Source: Bacillus sp. SKDU12 (lineage in GTDB: Bacteria > Bacillota > Bacilli > Bacillales > Bacillaceae). From it: a stretch of DNA of 64,000 nucleotides. Each line of letters opens with the position of its first letter. Positions within the stretch are counted from its first letter, which is position 1. Location: NCBI RefSeq assembly GCF_010093085.1, contig NZ_MSRC01000004.1, positions 1 to 64,000 of the forward strand, given 5' to 3'. The translations under genes and the position numbers were made by a program. The notes beneath the pieces are model-generated. The model saw only the letters and a program-made list of their open reading frames with translations. It did not search any database and was not told the DNA's origin. Below are positions 17,616-27,671 of the stretch, piece by piece.

Positions 17616-18688
17616 TTCGCTTCACCGCTGATTTTGCGCCGCAGTCCTTTAAAGTACATATCTCTCGGAAAGCCGGCGCCGGGTATTTCTTTTGTTAACA
17701 GCTCTTTTACTGCGGCTGTCACACGCTCTGGCTGCGGATGTTCAATCAGCTTCATGGATGGAATGTCCTTGAGCCATTGATAGCCTTCCATCACCTTATG
17801 GTCAAAGGAACGGATGACAACACACGGCGTTCCTGTCAGCGCACAAAAAATCATGCCATGAAGCCTGTCAGTAACAACAGCTTCTGCGCTTTTCAGCTTA
17901 GACCACAGCGCTTCAAGCTCCTGCTCTCTGGAATGGCGGTTGACCCGCCGCCCAATCGTCGTCGTAAAGGATTGAATTTCGCCGAATTCTTCAAAAAGAG
18001 CAGCCTTGACCCGGTTTCTCTCATCCTTCTGAAGCACACTTTCCTGATCCTCGCGCAAACACATATAAATCCCTTCGCGCTCTGACGCAGCTTTGCTTCT
18101 ATCTAAATACAGCACCATGTCCGGCTGCTTCAAAATCTTTTTTTCTTGAAAATGACGTTTCATAAACTGATAGGTTGTTTCATCCCGGGCCATCAGCAAT
18201 AATCCGGGATGCGCGTTATAAATTTTCCGGGCCCGTTTCAGCTCTTTGCGACCTTTTTTCGTATCAGAAAAATGCGCCGTTGCCGGCAGCTGGACAACTC
18301 GATAGTCATGAAATGTTTTTATGATAAAGCGGCGCGTCCACTCCTCATAACGGTATAGATCTCCCATATTTCCCCCGCCGATGATAAAGACCATATCCTC
18401 CGGATGACGCGAGCGAAGCAGCGCCTTTGCTGATTTGTACATATCCTTCATATCGACTTCGACGATGTTAAAATCGGGGTATTCCTGCTCAAGAAACGCC
18501 TTGCTGGCATAAGCAATCGCGTGGTCCCCCAAATTGTCATGGGACGGCAGCAGGGTCAGTATGATTTTTTTCTGATGTACTTGGGCTTTTACCTGCTGGC
18601 CGGCCGCACCCAGCCAATATTGGGATGGGTATTTGACCTTAAGCAGCAGCCATTCTGCTAGATTGATTTTCAACGATTGTAACGACAT
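17612..18688 (-). CDS. epsI: EpsI, polysaccharide pyruvyl transferase
   Basis: A 358-residue pyruvyl transferase-family protein (HDNLGDHAIAYASKAFL near 50; IGGGNMGDLYRYEEW near 103; DRLHGMIFCALTG near 290). It should add pyruvate to an exopolysaccharide sugar, like its paralogue EpsO. Two such enzymes in one operon suggest two modified positions or two acceptors. It lies four nt after epsH and overlaps epsJ by four nt. Confidence 0.93.
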   Translation of the reverse strand: MSLQSLKINLAEWLLLKVKYPSQYWLGAAGQQVKAQVHQKKIILTLLPSHDNLGDHAIAYASKAFLEQEYPDFNIVEVDMKDMYKSAKALLRSRHPEDMVFIIGGGNMGDLYRYEEWTRRFIIKTFHDYRVVQLPATAHFSDTKKGRKELKRARKIYNAHPGLLLMARDETTYQFMKRHFQEKKILKQPDMVLYLDRSKAASEREGIYMCLREDQESVLQKDERNRVKAALFEEFGEIQSFTTTIGRRVNRHSREQELEALWSKLKSAEAVVTDRLHGMIFCALTGTPCVVIRSFDHKVMEGYQWLKDIPSMKLIEHPQPERVTAAVKELLTKEIPGAGFPRDMYFKGLRRKISGEAK

Positions 18689-18692
18689 GTCC

Positions 18693-19727
18693 TCACCCTC
18701 TGTTTCTCATTTTGTACTCGATCACCCGCTGATACACAGCCGATGCTATAGCGACGAACGGAATCATTCTGTATTTCGCCATCAGCAGCAGGCATGACCG
18801 TTTTGCGTCAAAAGGCGCGGTACCTGTTTTTGAGAGGCTCTGCTGAAACACCGGATCCGCGCAAATGACGCTGACATTTTTAACCTTGTCAAACAGCCGG
18901 CCGCTGCCGCTTGTTTTCCATTCATTCAGCATACAGATGCTGCTGTGAAGCACGATGAAGGTATCAAGCTCCTTACTGTACTCATCCAGTTTGTTGTTCT
19001 CCTGTAAAAATGCCGCGTTCGCCTCATACAGTGCAAGCCCTGATTCAAACAGTTTTTTCTGATAGCGCTGCACGATGGACGAAAGGTGGATTCGGTAATG
19101 ATAGAGCGGCACCTTTACATAGGATACCGAGCGGGCGAAAAAATGAGCCCGGAAGCTGAAAAACTGATCCTCTACATGCTCCAGCTCGCCTCGGAGCGGA
19201 AACGCCAGTCCACGAGCTTTAACCATGCTTCTTCTGTACAGCTTGTTCCATGAAAATCCTCTGACCTTCCCTTCAAATAATGCCTTTATATAATACGCCT
19301 TCGGCTGATCCTGATAGGTTTCCGCCATGTCAGAGACCATCATTTTTCCAGTGTCCTCAAACTCTGCGGCGTAATTGCAAATGACCAGATCAGTTTCATC
19401 GCCTGCTGCCCGAAGCATCTGCTCGCAGTAATCGGGCTCGATCCAATCGTCTGAATCGATAAACGCGATAAACTCACCTCGCGCCGCTTCAATGCCTTTA
19501 TTTCGAACCGCGCCAAGACCCTGGTTCTCCTGATGAATCACTTTGAATCTGTGATCCTTTTTGGCGTATTCCTCCGCGATATCCGGGCTGGCATCTTGAG
19601 AACCGTCATTAACGATGATAATTTCAATATTGTCCACGGTCTGGTTCCGCAATGATTCGAGACATGTTCTGATATATGTTTCTGTGTTATAAACAGCGAC
19701 TAACAGACTAACCGCAGGTATTTCCAT
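18693..19727 (-). CDS. epsH: EpsH, family 2 glycosyltransferase
   Basis: A 344-residue GT2 glycosyltransferase: SLLVAVYNTETYIRTCLESL opening, VNDGSQDASPDIA, and the metal-binding DSDDWIEPDY at about 90-100. It is similar in size and pattern to EpsJ and probably adds an amino sugar in the repeat (EpsH and EpsJ have been proposed to build a poly-GlcNAc-like part). ATG 19727 with AGGAG nine nt upstream is chosen over the ATG seven codons earlier, and gives the known length. Confidence 0.93.
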   Translation of the reverse strand: MEIPAVSLLVAVYNTETYIRTCLESLRNQTVDNIEIIIVNDGSQDASPDIAEEYAKKDHRFKVIHQENQGLGAVRNKGIEAARGEFIAFIDSDDWIEPDYCEQMLRAAGDETDLVICNYAAEFEDTGKMMVSDMAETYQDQPKAYYIKALFEGKVRGFSWNKLYRRSMVKARGLAFPLRGELEHVEDQFFSFRAHFFARSVSYVKVPLYHYRIHLSSIVQRYQKKLFESGLALYEANAAFLQENNKLDEYSKELDTFIVLHSSICMLNEWKTSGSGRLFDKVKNVSVICADPVFQQSLSKTGTAPFDAKRSCLLLMAKYRMIPFVAIASAVYQRVIEYKMRNRG

Positions 19728-19754
19728 AATGACCGGCTCCTCTTGCATAAAAAA

Positions 19755-20858
19755 TTACCGGGAAAAAATCGTTCTGTAAGGCAGAACGGATGAATCAACC
19801 GGCATAAGCAAATAACTGTAAAGAAAATAACAAACAACGATCGCGATATAGATAAGGGCGTTTGATTTTTCATCAAACAGCCTGACGAAATATGGGACTA
19901 AGATGATTTGATACAGTCCGAAATAAATATTGAATCTGGCAAAGATCACATCCTTTGTAGCCAAAAGCCCGAACAAAAAACCAAGCAGGCACAAATTAAC
20001 GGCGATATCGATTTGCGGCCACAGCTTCCGAAGACGCGCCCTGTAGCAGAAGGCGAGCAATAGCGGCAAAATCAAGACAACGATTTTGATCACATTCATT
20101 CCATTTGTGTTTGTCGTAAGCCATTTTTCATAATGGCTGTATGAGCTGTTTTCAAGCACAACGACAAATACTGAAATGAATTTTTGATATAAAAATGTCA
20201 TGCCCAGAAATAAAGCGGATAAGATGAATATCGCAGGTGACCAGGCTTTTCTTCTGACAACAAAGTACACTGGAATCATAATGAACGCTGAGGAATGAAA
20301 AAGCGAACTAATCAGTACGATCAGAAAATATCGCTTCCATTTCCCGCTGATGATATAACGAATGGCCCAAAACAAAACGGCTGCCACCATGTATTGCCTG
20401 ATGCCATTAAAAGACGCGTAATAATGAAAAGTTCCCAAAAATAAAAAGACACTCAATTCAAACGGCCTTCCATAGTCGATGAGTGTCTTCATAATAAAGC
20501 TGTAGGTCACAGCAGCCACCGTGATATACATGATTTGCGGATCTTCCGTTATGAAATTCAACAGCCAAAGCAGTGCTGTAAAGCCCGGATCTGTCGCCGT
20601 TTTTGCTGTGCCAAAGCCGAATATCTGCCACACGTTTTGATATTGGCCCGCTAATTCGTACAGGAGCGTGTACGTCTGAAAATCTGTGCCTACTCTATAG
20701 CGGAGACCCGATACGAGCACAAGAGAAGCAAGCGGAATCCAAATCAGAAGCGTATTCGGCCGATGCCTCGTGGCGAGTGAATCGTCTCGTCCGCCGTACA
20801 TTTTGGCAAACCAGGACCAAATATATACAATGCCCATATTGACGGCATATACAATCAT
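19755..20858 (-). CDS. epsG: EpsG, exopolysaccharide polymerase
   Basis: A 367-residue membrane protein of the EpsG family (PF14897), with about 9-11 transmembrane helices and a short conserved loop [13 protein letters not shown] near 52-64. It plays the Wzy role, joining flipped repeat units on the outer surface. It starts four nt after epsF and is followed by a 27-nt gap before epsH, the longest gap in this part of the operon. Confidence 0.93.
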   Translation of the reverse strand: MIVYAVNMGIVYIWSWFAKMYGGRDDSLATRHRPNTLLIWIPLASLVLVSGLRYRVGTDFQTYTLLYELAGQYQNVWQIFGFGTAKTATDPGFTALLWLLNFITEDPQIMYITVAAVTYSFIMKTLIDYGRPFELSVFLFLGTFHYYASFNGIRQYMVAAVLFWAIRYIISGKWKRYFLIVLISSLFHSSAFIMIPVYFVVRRKAWSPAIFILSALFLGMTFLYQKFISVFVVVLENSSYSHYEKWLTTNTNGMNVIKIVVLILPLLLAFCYRARLRKLWPQIDIAVNLCLLGFLFGLLATKDVIFARFNIYFGLYQIILVPYFVRLFDEKSNALIYIAIVVCYFLYSYLLMPVDSSVLPYRTIFSR

Positions 20859-20861
20859 CGT

Positions 20862-22010
20862 TTATTGTCCTTTTCCGCCGCTGAGGTTATATACATTCAG
20901 CAGCGCTCCTACGTTTTGCTGTGCATCGTAGCCGAGTTTTGCGAGAGTTTCTTTGATGAGTTCCGGCTTCGGCCTGCCTGCGGCGGCCGATCTCGCAATG
21001 GTTTCAGCCCAGATACTGATCGGCTCAGAAAGGCTCAATCTCGTCACAAGCCCGAGTCCGGCGTCGACTTTATCTGTAATGTGATCTGAAATAATGCATG
21101 GAAGCCCCGACGCCTGCGCTTCCACAAGCACAACCGGCAAGCCTTCATATAAAGACGGCATAACAAACACATCAAATGTGCGCATTAATTCATGAATGCG
21201 GTCTTCAGTGCCTAAAAAAAGGACATCTGAAAGCAGATCCTGCCGCCGTGCCTCCTCTTCCATCTCCTCTCGCAGCGGCCCGTCTCCTGCGAGCACAAGC
21301 TGAAAGCGGACCCCTCGTTCCTTCAGATGAGCGGCAAGCTTGAGCAGAAACGCGTGGTTTTTCACTTCATGAAACCGGGCTACATGGCCGATGATAAGAC
21401 GGTCAGCTGCTATGCCGCGTGCTGTTTTTTCTTCATCAGCCCGCTGCCCGTCTGGAGCGAATAAAGCAAGATCAATTCCATTCGGGAGGAGATGGACACG
21501 ATCTTCTTCCATGCTGGCTTGCCCGAATAAAAACCTGCCCGCATCCTCTCCGCAGGCACACAGTGCTGTCGCATTCGACAAAATCAGCCGCCTGAACATC
21601 ATTAGCTGCAAGCGATCCTTCCAGTTGAATCCAGTCTTCCATGACGTATTGTGAGAATGACATACCCTGACCGGCACCCCAGCAAGCCTTGCTGCAAGAG
21701 CGATAAAACCCGTTTGAAAATCTGTATGCGCATGAATCGCGCTGAACGGCCCGTTTTCTTTTATCGTGTTTTTCACATTCCTTATAAATGTAAGAGGATT
21801 GCTTTGCCCGATGCTTGGGACATAAAAAAGCCGTCCGCCTAAAGATAAAATCTCTTCATCATAAGCGCACGGATCATTTCGATACGTCAAAAAATCAAAT
21901 TGTACTTTGTGTCTGTCCATTTTCCGATATAAATTCATCACCATCGTTTCCGCGCCGCCCCTATTCATGCCGCTAAGAACATGGAGCACGCGTTTTTGAC
22001 TGCTATTCAT
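20862..22010 (-). CDS. epsF: EpsF, family 4 glycosyltransferase
   Basis: A 382-residue GT4 (GT-B fold) enzyme. Motifs: HVLSGMNRGGAETMVMNLYR at the N-terminus, NGIDLALF, IIGHVARFHEVKNH, and the nucleotide-sugar binding stretch MPSLYEGLPVVLVEAQASG near 300. It adds one sugar to the repeat. ATG 22010 is chosen; an upstream TTG (22019) is possible. It overlaps the end of epsE. The C-terminus (NVYNLSGGKGQ) differs from the 168 end as I recall it. Confidence 0.93.
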   Translation of the reverse strand: MNSSQKRVLHVLSGMNRGGAETMVMNLYRKMDRHKVQFDFLTYRNDPCAYDEEILSLGGRLFYVPSIGQSNPLTFIRNVKNTIKENGPFSAIHAHTDFQTGFIALAARLAGVPVRVCHSHNTSWKTGFNWKDRLQLMMFRRLILSNATALCACGEDAGRFLFGQASMEEDRVHLLPNGIDLALFAPDGQRADEEKTARGIAADRLIIGHVARFHEVKNHAFLLKLAAHLKERGVRFQLVLAGDGPLREEMEEEARRQDLLSDVLFLGTEDRIHELMRTFDVFVMPSLYEGLPVVLVEAQASGLPCIISDHITDKVDAGLGLVTRLSLSEPISIWAETIARSAAAGRPKPELIKETLAKLGYDAQQNVGALLNVYNLSGGKGQ

Positions 22011-22839
22011 GTTTGACAAGCCCTTCCTTTTGATTCGTTATCCTTTTTTTATGATATCGATTCATTACGGAGGCAGGCATAAACGCGCGAATGAGCGGTT
22101 TTGCGACATATATGTAGTCAGATATAGGAAGCTTTAAGCGTCTGCATGCCTGATAAACAAGGATGGCATTGTCAATAGAATACGTAAATGACCGCCGTTT
22201 GAATGCATCGCTGTCTTCCCTTACTTTATACAAGGTTTCCTGAAGATTGTAGCCTCTGAAGCCCTCTTCAAAAAAGCGAAGCCACAAATCAATATCCTCC
22301 ATCCGTCTCGTCCGCCGTACCGAACGGTAGCCTTTCAGCGTGCGGTAGGCGCTGGCTCTCATCATAATCGTCCCGTGGCAAAACGGAGTTCCTTTTGCCA
22401 TAATACCCGGCTCCGGAGCGGAAGGCAGGGTGCGTGTGCCTCTCACGCCGTTTTCATCAAATACAAGCATGCCTGTGCCAACCACCTGATAGTGGCGGTG
22501 CTTTTCTAAAAACGCGACCTGCTTTTCCAAACGGCGCGGGAAGGAAAGGTCGTCTCCATCCTGGCGTGCGATATACTCGCCTGTCACATGTGAAAGACAA
22601 TGATTTAACGAAGCGGCCAGCCGCCTATTTGTTTTGTTTTGAATCAGCTTGATGCGGTCGCTGTAATGAGCGGCGTACTGCTTCGCGATGCGGAGCGTGC
22701 CGTCTGTTGAGGCATCATCGCACATAATCAGCTCCCAATTTTTATAGGATTGGCTGAGTATGGATTCAATGCTTTCCGCCAAAGTGCGTTCACAATTATA
22801 AATGCCCATAATGACAGAAACTTTCGGTCCTGAGTTCAT
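22003..22839 (-). CDS. epsE: EpsE, glycosyltransferase and flagellar clutch
   Basis: A 278-residue GT2 enzyme: SVIMGIYNCERTLAESIESI opening, CDDASTDG, and the metal-binding motif ARQDGDDLSF at about 90-99. EpsE is known to be bifunctional: besides adding a sugar it binds the rotor protein FliG and stops flagella when biofilm genes turn on. ATG 22839 overlaps the epsD stop by four nt and gives the known length; the 41 in-frame codons upstream are not used. The clutch role is known for B. subtilis and inferred here. Confidence 0.95.
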   Translation of the reverse strand: MNSGPKVSVIMGIYNCERTLAESIESILSQSYKNWELIMCDDASTDGTLRIAKQYAAHYSDRIKLIQNKTNRRLAASLNHCLSHVTGEYIARQDGDDLSFPRRLEKQVAFLEKHRHYQVVGTGMLVFDENGVRGTRTLPSAPEPGIMAKGTPFCHGTIMMRASAYRTLKGYRSVRRTRRMEDIDLWLRFFEEGFRGYNLQETLYKVREDSDAFKRRSFTYSIDNAILVYQACRRLKLPISDYIYVAKPLIRAFMPASVMNRYHKKRITNQKEGLVKHE

Positions 22840-23981
22840 ACGCTTTTCTCCTTTGTATCCATATCCATGTACGCGGAATAAATATCCGCCATTTCTTCCA
22901 CCGTTCGCGCCTCTGAAAAACGCAAGGCTGTTTTTCGGCCTTCCTGTCCAAGCTTTCTGCAAAGTTCGGGCTGGTGATAAAGCTGTTCAATCCGGTCGGC
23001 AAAAGCGGCACTGTCATCGATTTTAATCAAAAAACCGTTTTCTCCGTCCCGAATGATTTCCCTGTGCCCCCGGTTATCCGTGGCAATCGCCGGTTTTTCC
23101 GCTGCCATCCCTTCCAGCACATTCATGCCGAGGCCTTCTCTGATGCTGGATGCGACAGAGACATCTGCGAGCTGGATCAGTTCGTGAATATCGCCGCAAA
23201 AGCCGTAAAAGCGGACATTGTCAGAAGCACTAAGCTTGTCAGCTAACGTCCGATACGCTTGCTCCATCGCTCCTTCTCCGGCAAAAACAAGGCGGAGCGA
23301 CGGAATTTTATCTTTCAGCAAGGCTGCGGCTTCGATTAGCATCTTCTGATTTTTGTTTTGATTGAGCTCAGCCGGATAAATCAATATAAAATCGTCTTCA
23401 CGAAAGCCATGTTTTTCTTTTAGTTTATGCTGCTCATCCAGACTGACAGGCCGAAACCGTTCAGTATTGACGCCGATGCCATGTATTTTTCGCGTGTTTT
23501 CTTCACATCTTTGAAGTCCTTTCGCCCGTATGTAATCCTCTTCATTGATGGTAATCAGGCAGTCTGTATAAGACGAAAGCCATTTCTCAATCGGATAGTA
23601 AAGCAGCCAATTTTTCATCGGCGCTCCGCTGCAAAAATGGAATCCATGTGCTGTGTACAGCACCTTTGTTCCATGCCGCCTTGCCTGTCTCGCCGCAAGT
23701 CTGGCAAGCACGCCGCCAACCGGCGTATGGCAATGGACAATGTCGTATTGATTGGCGTCGATCACTTCCTTCAGCTGTCTGTAAACGGACAGATTGTAAG
23801 GATGAAAGGGTGATCTGCGCATCGGGATGGAGAATTTCTCATCCACATGCGGCAGCTTGGTTTGACCGCTTGCGGCGACATGAACCTCCCAGCCCATTCG
23901 TTTAAACCAGGTAAAGTAAGGGAGATGAAACGCTTTAAAGTGATAGTCAACAGTCGCGCAAAACAAGATTTTTTTCGTCAT
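22836..23981 (-). CDS. epsD: EpsD, family 4 glycosyltransferase
   Basis: A 381-residue GT4 (GT-B) glycosyltransferase. HCHTPVGGVLARLAAR is at about 85-100, GIGVNTERF and the donor-binding VASSIREGLGMNVLEGMAA stretch are in the C-terminal half. It is likely to act early in the repeat, soon after EpsL. It follows epsC by 11 nt and overlaps epsE by four nt. Confidence 0.93.
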   Translation of the reverse strand: MTKKILFCATVDYHFKAFHLPYFTWFKRMGWEVHVAASGQTKLPHVDEKFSIPMRRSPFHPYNLSVYRQLKEVIDANQYDIVHCHTPVGGVLARLAARQARRHGTKVLYTAHGFHFCSGAPMKNWLLYYPIEKWLSSYTDCLITINEEDYIRAKGLQRCEENTRKIHGIGVNTERFRPVSLDEQHKLKEKHGFREDDFILIYPAELNQNKNQKMLIEAAALLKDKIPSLRLVFAGEGAMEQAYRTLADKLSASDNVRFYGFCGDIHELIQLADVSVASSIREGLGMNVLEGMAAEKPAIATDNRGHREIIRDGENGFLIKIDDSAAFADRIEQLYHQPELCRKLGQEGRKTALRFSEARTVEEMADIYSAYMDMDTKEKSV

Positions 23982-23992
23982 CTTCGCTCCCC

Positions 23993-25789
23993 CTAACGAA
24001 CCGTGGCGGCCGTCATTTTGTCAGAAGTATCAATGGCCGCAAACAGCCTCGCTCTCAGATCGGCTTCCGGAAGCTCATGATAGTCCTCGATAAAGCGCAT
24101 CAGCACGGTCCAATCGCCGTCCACCGCTTTGCCGATATGTATTTTCGGAAAGATTTGCTCCGTGTGCACTTCATTTTTGTTCAGCAATTCCTCATACATT
24201 TTTTCACCGGGGCGAATACCCGTAAATTCAATTGGAATTTGCTCAGTCGTGTAGCCGGAGAGATGAATAAGATTTTTGGCCAGATCCACAATCTTAACGG
24301 GCTCTCCCATATCGAGAACGAAAATCTGACGCCCTCTTGCCAGTGCCCCTGCCTGAATAACAAGCCTTGAGGCCTCTGGGATCGTCATAAAATAACGGGT
24401 CATCGCCGGATGTGTTACCGTCACCGGTCCGCCTTTTTCAATTTGTTTTTTGAAAATCGGAATGACACTGCCGCGGCTTCCGAGCACATTGCCGAAGCGG
24501 ACAGCGACAAATTTGGTTCTGCTGATTTTTCCGAGATTCATAATCATCATCTCTGCAAATCGTTTTGTCGCCCCCATTATATTGGCCGGGTTTACCGCTT
24601 TGTCTGATGAAATCAGCACGAATGTCTCTGTACCCGACAGATCGGCTGCTTCCGCGACATTTTTCGTTCCGATAATATTGTTTTTGACAGCCTCTTCAGG
24701 ATTATGTTCCATTAAAGGCACATGTTTATGGGCAGCTGCATGGTAAACAACATGCGGCTCGTACTTTTTCATCAAAGTAAACATTTTATCACGGTCCTGC
24801 ACATCCGCAATTTCCGTATGGAATACAATGTGTTTGCCGAATCGTCCGTTCAGCTCTGTATAAATTGAATGAATGCTGTTTTCTCCATGGCCGAGCAGAA
24901 TGATTTTCTTAGGCTGAAACGCGCTGATCTGCCGGCAGATTTCCGAGCCGATTGATCCGCCCGCTCCTGTCACGAGAACTGTTTTTCCTTTGATGCGGTT
25001 CGAAATTTCACTGATGTCGAGGGTTACAGGCTTTCTGCCTAGCAAATCCTCAGCTTTTACATCTCTGATTTGTCCGGCAGTTCGTGTGCCGAGCAGCATT
25101 TCATCAACATGAGGCATAATCTTAATGGTTGCTCCTGTTCGCACACATTCTTTATATAACGCCTGAAGCTCATGAGTGCGGAGGGAAGGAACGGCAATAA
25201 TAATATAGTTAATTTTGAGCTTTTGCACTGCTGGCATGATCCTTTCTTTTCCGCCAATCACAGGAAGCCCCATAATTTCTAATTTATGCTTCGTTTGGTC
25301 GTCATCAATAAAAGCGACTGGCAGGATGTCGGGATCATCTTTTGAAAGCAGCTGCCTGACCATCAAAGTCCCGCCTGAACCCGCTCCGATAATCAGCGCA
25401 CGGGATGAAGCGCTGCGTTTTTTTCTGATGCTTTCTTTAAACACTCTGGATAACACACGGGTTCCCCCGATAGACAAAAGCTGAAGCACCCAGCATGCAG
25501 TGAGCAGACGAAAAAACATCGTATGATACACAGCATACTGAATGATGCCTGTCACAGCAGCTGAAAGTGTAATACCCTTAAGCAGGATGATCAGCTCGCC
25601 GAGTCCGGTATATGTCCATACCTGTTTATACTGATGAAACAGAAAAGCGCATACATGATAGCTGAGGAGCAAGCTGACAGCTGTAAGCAATAATGCTCCG
25701 GAGTCATCAAACTGATAAGAATCTTCTAAAAATTGATATCCTGCAATAACTGAATGTAAAACGAGATACGTATCCAATGCAATAATCAT
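23993..25789 (-). CDS. epsC: EpsC, UDP-sugar 4,6-dehydratase
   Basis: A 598-residue membrane-bound dehydratase of the PglF/CapD type. About four transmembrane helices (1-110) are followed by a CoA-binding-like Rossmann domain (LIIGAGSGGTLMVRQ) and an SDR catalytic domain from about 275 (VLVTGAGGSIGSEICRQ). The active-site segment SSDKAVNPANIMGATKR has Met in place of the usual Tyr, as in PglF. It makes the UDP-4-keto-6-deoxy sugar for EpsN. ATG 25789 is chosen, with GGAGAAGA upstream; a TTG eight codons earlier is possible. It lies after the EAR RNA element. Confidence 0.95.
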   Translation of the reverse strand: MIIALDTYLVLHSVIAGYQFLEDSYQFDDSGALLLTAVSLLLSYHVCAFLFHQYKQVWTYTGLGELIILLKGITLSAAVTGIIQYAVYHTMFFRLLTACWVLQLLSIGGTRVLSRVFKESIRKKRSASSRALIIGAGSGGTLMVRQLLSKDDPDILPVAFIDDDQTKHKLEIMGLPVIGGKERIMPAVQKLKINYIIIAVPSLRTHELQALYKECVRTGATIKIMPHVDEMLLGTRTAGQIRDVKAEDLLGRKPVTLDISEISNRIKGKTVLVTGAGGSIGSEICRQISAFQPKKIILLGHGENSIHSIYTELNGRFGKHIVFHTEIADVQDRDKMFTLMKKYEPHVVYHAAAHKHVPLMEHNPEEAVKNNIIGTKNVAEAADLSGTETFVLISSDKAVNPANIMGATKRFAEMMIMNLGKISRTKFVAVRFGNVLGSRGSVIPIFKKQIEKGGPVTVTHPAMTRYFMTIPEASRLVIQAGALARGRQIFVLDMGEPVKIVDLAKNLIHLSGYTTEQIPIEFTGIRPGEKMYEELLNKNEVHTEQIFPKIHIGKAVDGDWTVLMRFIEDYHELPEADLRARLFAAIDTSDKMTAATVR

Positions 25790-25829
25790 TGACAGTCTTC
25801 TCCGGTAACTCAACCTTTTACCCCCTAAT

Positions 25830-26040
25830 CTTTATCGGTTTAGCTGCGGCGGTTTTTTGCTTTCAAAACATCGTCAACAGCTAAACCGACAACATGTCTT
25901 ATGTATATATCAGATAAGTGGGCATTTAACCCGTCCTCACACCCCGCCAGCGACGACCAGCATCTAAGGCAGCAACTTCAGCTGCCCACAGCAGAGCCGA
26001 GTGCCTCCATTGATACAGGTCAGGAGACATCACCTTTTCT
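25830..26040 (-). ncRNA. EAR element (eps-associated RNA), processive antitermination
   Basis: The gap between epsB and epsC is the place of the EAR RNA element known from B. subtilis, which helps RNA polymerase read through terminators in the long eps operon. The sequence is G/C-richer than its surroundings and full of local complements, for example GGGCAGCTGAAGTTGCTGCC on the minus strand. At the 3' side an 11-nt inverted repeat (CGGTTTAGCTG 25836-25846, CAGCTAAACCG 25878-25888) may form a terminator-like stem. Exact ends were not determined; a covariance model search would settle them. Confidence 0.75.
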
Positions 26041-26046
26041 ATCTAT

Positions 26047-26730
26047 TTAGTAGGAATAGTGTTCTGATTTTTTCATTTTCTTTTTGTTTAAAAGAACGCC
26101 TAACAGCTTCGCATTGGATTGCTCCAGTGCATCCTTCGCTTTCAGGACGGTATCGATTTTCGTTTTTCCGCTTAAAACGACGAGCACACTGCCGTCTGTC
26201 TGATTTGCTAAAATCTGAGCATCCGCAACCGCCAAAAGCGGAGAGGAATCAAAAATAACGAGACTGAATTGTTCATAGATGTCAGAGATGAAATCTCCCA
26301 TCGCTTGTGAAGACAGCAGCTCAGCCGGATTCGGCGGAGTCGGTCCGCTTGTCAGCACATACAAGTTATCGATCGGCGTCTTTTGCACCGTCTCACAGAG
26401 CGAAGCATTCCCCACCAGCACATTTGTCAGCCCTGTTCCATTCTCCACCTGAAACGTCTGATTGATGGTCGGCTTTCTGAGATCAGCATCCACCAACAGC
26501 ACTTTCTTTTCCTGCTGCTGCGCAAAGACAGCCGCAAGATTCGCTGCACTGAACGATTTACCTTCACCAGGCAAAGAGGAGGTGACAAGGATAGACCGCA
26601 AGTTGGTCTGAACGGATGAAAATTCAATATTTGTCCGAATGGTGCGATATTGTTCCGCAACAATTGATTTATTGTGCAAAACACATATTTGGTCCAAACC
26701 TCTCCTTGCTTTCTTTTTTCTAAAGACCAT
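26047..26730 (-). CDS. epsB: EpsB, bacterial tyrosine kinase
   Basis: A 227-residue cytoplasmic BY-kinase. Walker A is [16 protein letters not shown] near 52-67, Walker A' is [11 protein letters not shown], Walker B is [10 protein letters not shown] (I recall FDSPP in 168). The C-terminus SEHYSY holds the autophosphorylated tyrosines. It is activated by the membrane partner EpsA and is thought to control exopolysaccharide enzymes, for example EpsE. ATG 26730 gives the known length; the upstream frame overlaps epsA. Confidence 0.95.
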   Translation of the reverse strand: MVFRKKKARRGLDQICVLHNKSIVAEQYRTIRTNIEFSSVQTNLRSILVTSSLPGEGKSFSAANLAAVFAQQQEKKVLLVDADLRKPTINQTFQVENGTGLTNVLVGNASLCETVQKTPIDNLYVLTSGPTPPNPAELLSSQAMGDFISDIYEQFSLVIFDSSPLLAVADAQILANQTDGSVLVVLSGKTKIDTVLKAKDALEQSNAKLLGVLLNKKKMKKSEHYSY

Positions 26731-26735
26731 CAGCT

Positions 26736-27440
26736 TCACTCCCCGAAATGTTGTTTCCCGCAATTCCGCCCTTTTCGGACATCAGGGACGGAGCCTAAGC
26801 ATGGCATTCTGGTTCTCTCGCTGATCTGCCGTGCGCTTTTGCACGTATCATCGAGAAAATGCAGAAAAAATGCCAGTGTAATGCCGCCGATGACAGCAGC
26901 GCCAAAAGCCATAATCACATTTCGCACTCTGGCCGGCTTGATCATCGGACTTTCAGAAGCCTTTGCCTCCGATAATATATGTATGCCTCGCACATTCATT
27001 CTTTCATCTACTTCTTTTTCAAACTTGTCCACTAATGTGTTTGCAATCTCAGCCGCTTTCTCCGGGTCGTGATCTCGGACGGCAATGGTGATAATTTCTG
27101 AATCATTTTCACTGCTGGTCACTACTTTTCCTTTCAGCGTGGAAGCCGATTCAGAAAGATGCAACTCTGCCTTGATCTCTTTCATCAAAGCCGTGCTTTT
27201 CATAATCGATTGAAACGTGCTGCTGTACTGAAGATTTCGCTGGATGTCACTGAGATTCGAGTTTCCTCCACCGCCTGATTCATGAATCAGCACTTGTGTC
27301 GACGCTTGATAGATCGGTGATATGACCTTAAATTGCACAAAACCCGAAATCAGGGTCACGCCGATTGTAAGGAGCAGAATCAGCACGAACCTCTGTCTGA
27401 CAATCGCATATAACTCTTTAAAACTCATATTCTCATTCAT
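26736..27440 (-). CDS. epsA: EpsA, tyrosine kinase modulator
   Basis: A 234-residue Wzz/CapA-type protein with two transmembrane helices (about 22-42 and 175-195) bracketing an extracytoplasmic coiled domain, and a C-terminal cytoplasmic tail that should activate EpsB. It probably governs chain length and senses exopolysaccharide. It opens the eps operon behind a SinR-controlled promoter. ATG 27440 is chosen to match the known length; the frame runs 28 codons upstream through the leader. The sequence is roughly 85-90% like 168 EpsA as I recall it, which argues for a sister species. Confidence 0.94.
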   Translation of the reverse strand: MNENMSFKELYAIVRQRFVLILLLTIGVTLISGFVQFKVISPIYQASTQVLIHESGGGGNSNLSDIQRNLQYSSTFQSIMKSTALMKEIKAELHLSESASTLKGKVVTSSENDSEIITIAVRDHDPEKAAEIANTLVDKFEKEVDERMNVRGIHILSEAKASESPMIKPARVRNVIMAFGAAVIGGITLAFFLHFLDDTCKSARQISERTRMPCLGSVPDVRKGRNCGKQHFGE

Positions 27441-27488
27441 GTATTCATAGCCTTCAGGCTTCCCGCGCCCCTTTCTGTTAATGATTGG

Positions 27489-27494
27489 ATTATA
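27489..27494 (-). promoter_or_regulatory. -10 box of the eps operon promoter
   Basis: A perfect TATAAT on the minus strand 49 nt before the epsA ATG, with a weak AT-rich -35. A weak -35 is expected of a promoter held mainly by the repressor SinR. Confidence 0.5.
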
Positions 27495-27537
27495 AAAGAA
27501 AACTATTCTATTTAAAAATTGCAAAATAAGCCATTAA

Positions 27538-27553
27538 GTTCTCTTTAAAGAAC
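27538..27553. promoter_or_regulatory. SinR operator (inverted pair)
   Basis: GTTCTCTTTAAAGAAC contains two inverted GTTCT/AGAAC-type half sites that match the SinR box (GTTCTYT). It lies between the divergent eps and slrR promoters, 44 nt upstream of the eps -10. SinR binding here is known for B. subtilis. Confidence 0.75.
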
Positions 27554-27610
27554 AAAATCATGATTTTTCTCTAATTTACTACACTTCCCTTATGATTTCA
27601 AATTTTATAA

Positions 27611-27637
27611 AGAACAAACTATTCCTTATAATGAACA
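27611..27637. promoter_or_regulatory. SinR half sites over the slrR promoter
   Basis: AGAACA (27611-27616) and TGAACA (27632-27637) are repeated in the same direction 21 nt apart, around a TATAAT at 27627-27632 that is the likely slrR -10. Half sites on the promoter fit repression of slrR by SinR. Confidence 0.55.
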
Positions 27638-27671
27638 AAATAACGACAGGAATAGAGGAGAATTTCATATC

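Noticed and set aside
25836-25888. Calling the 11-nt inverted repeat before epsC a plain operon terminator.
   Set aside because: There is no T run directly after the second arm on the minus strand and epsC must be expressed; it is noted as part of the EAR region instead.
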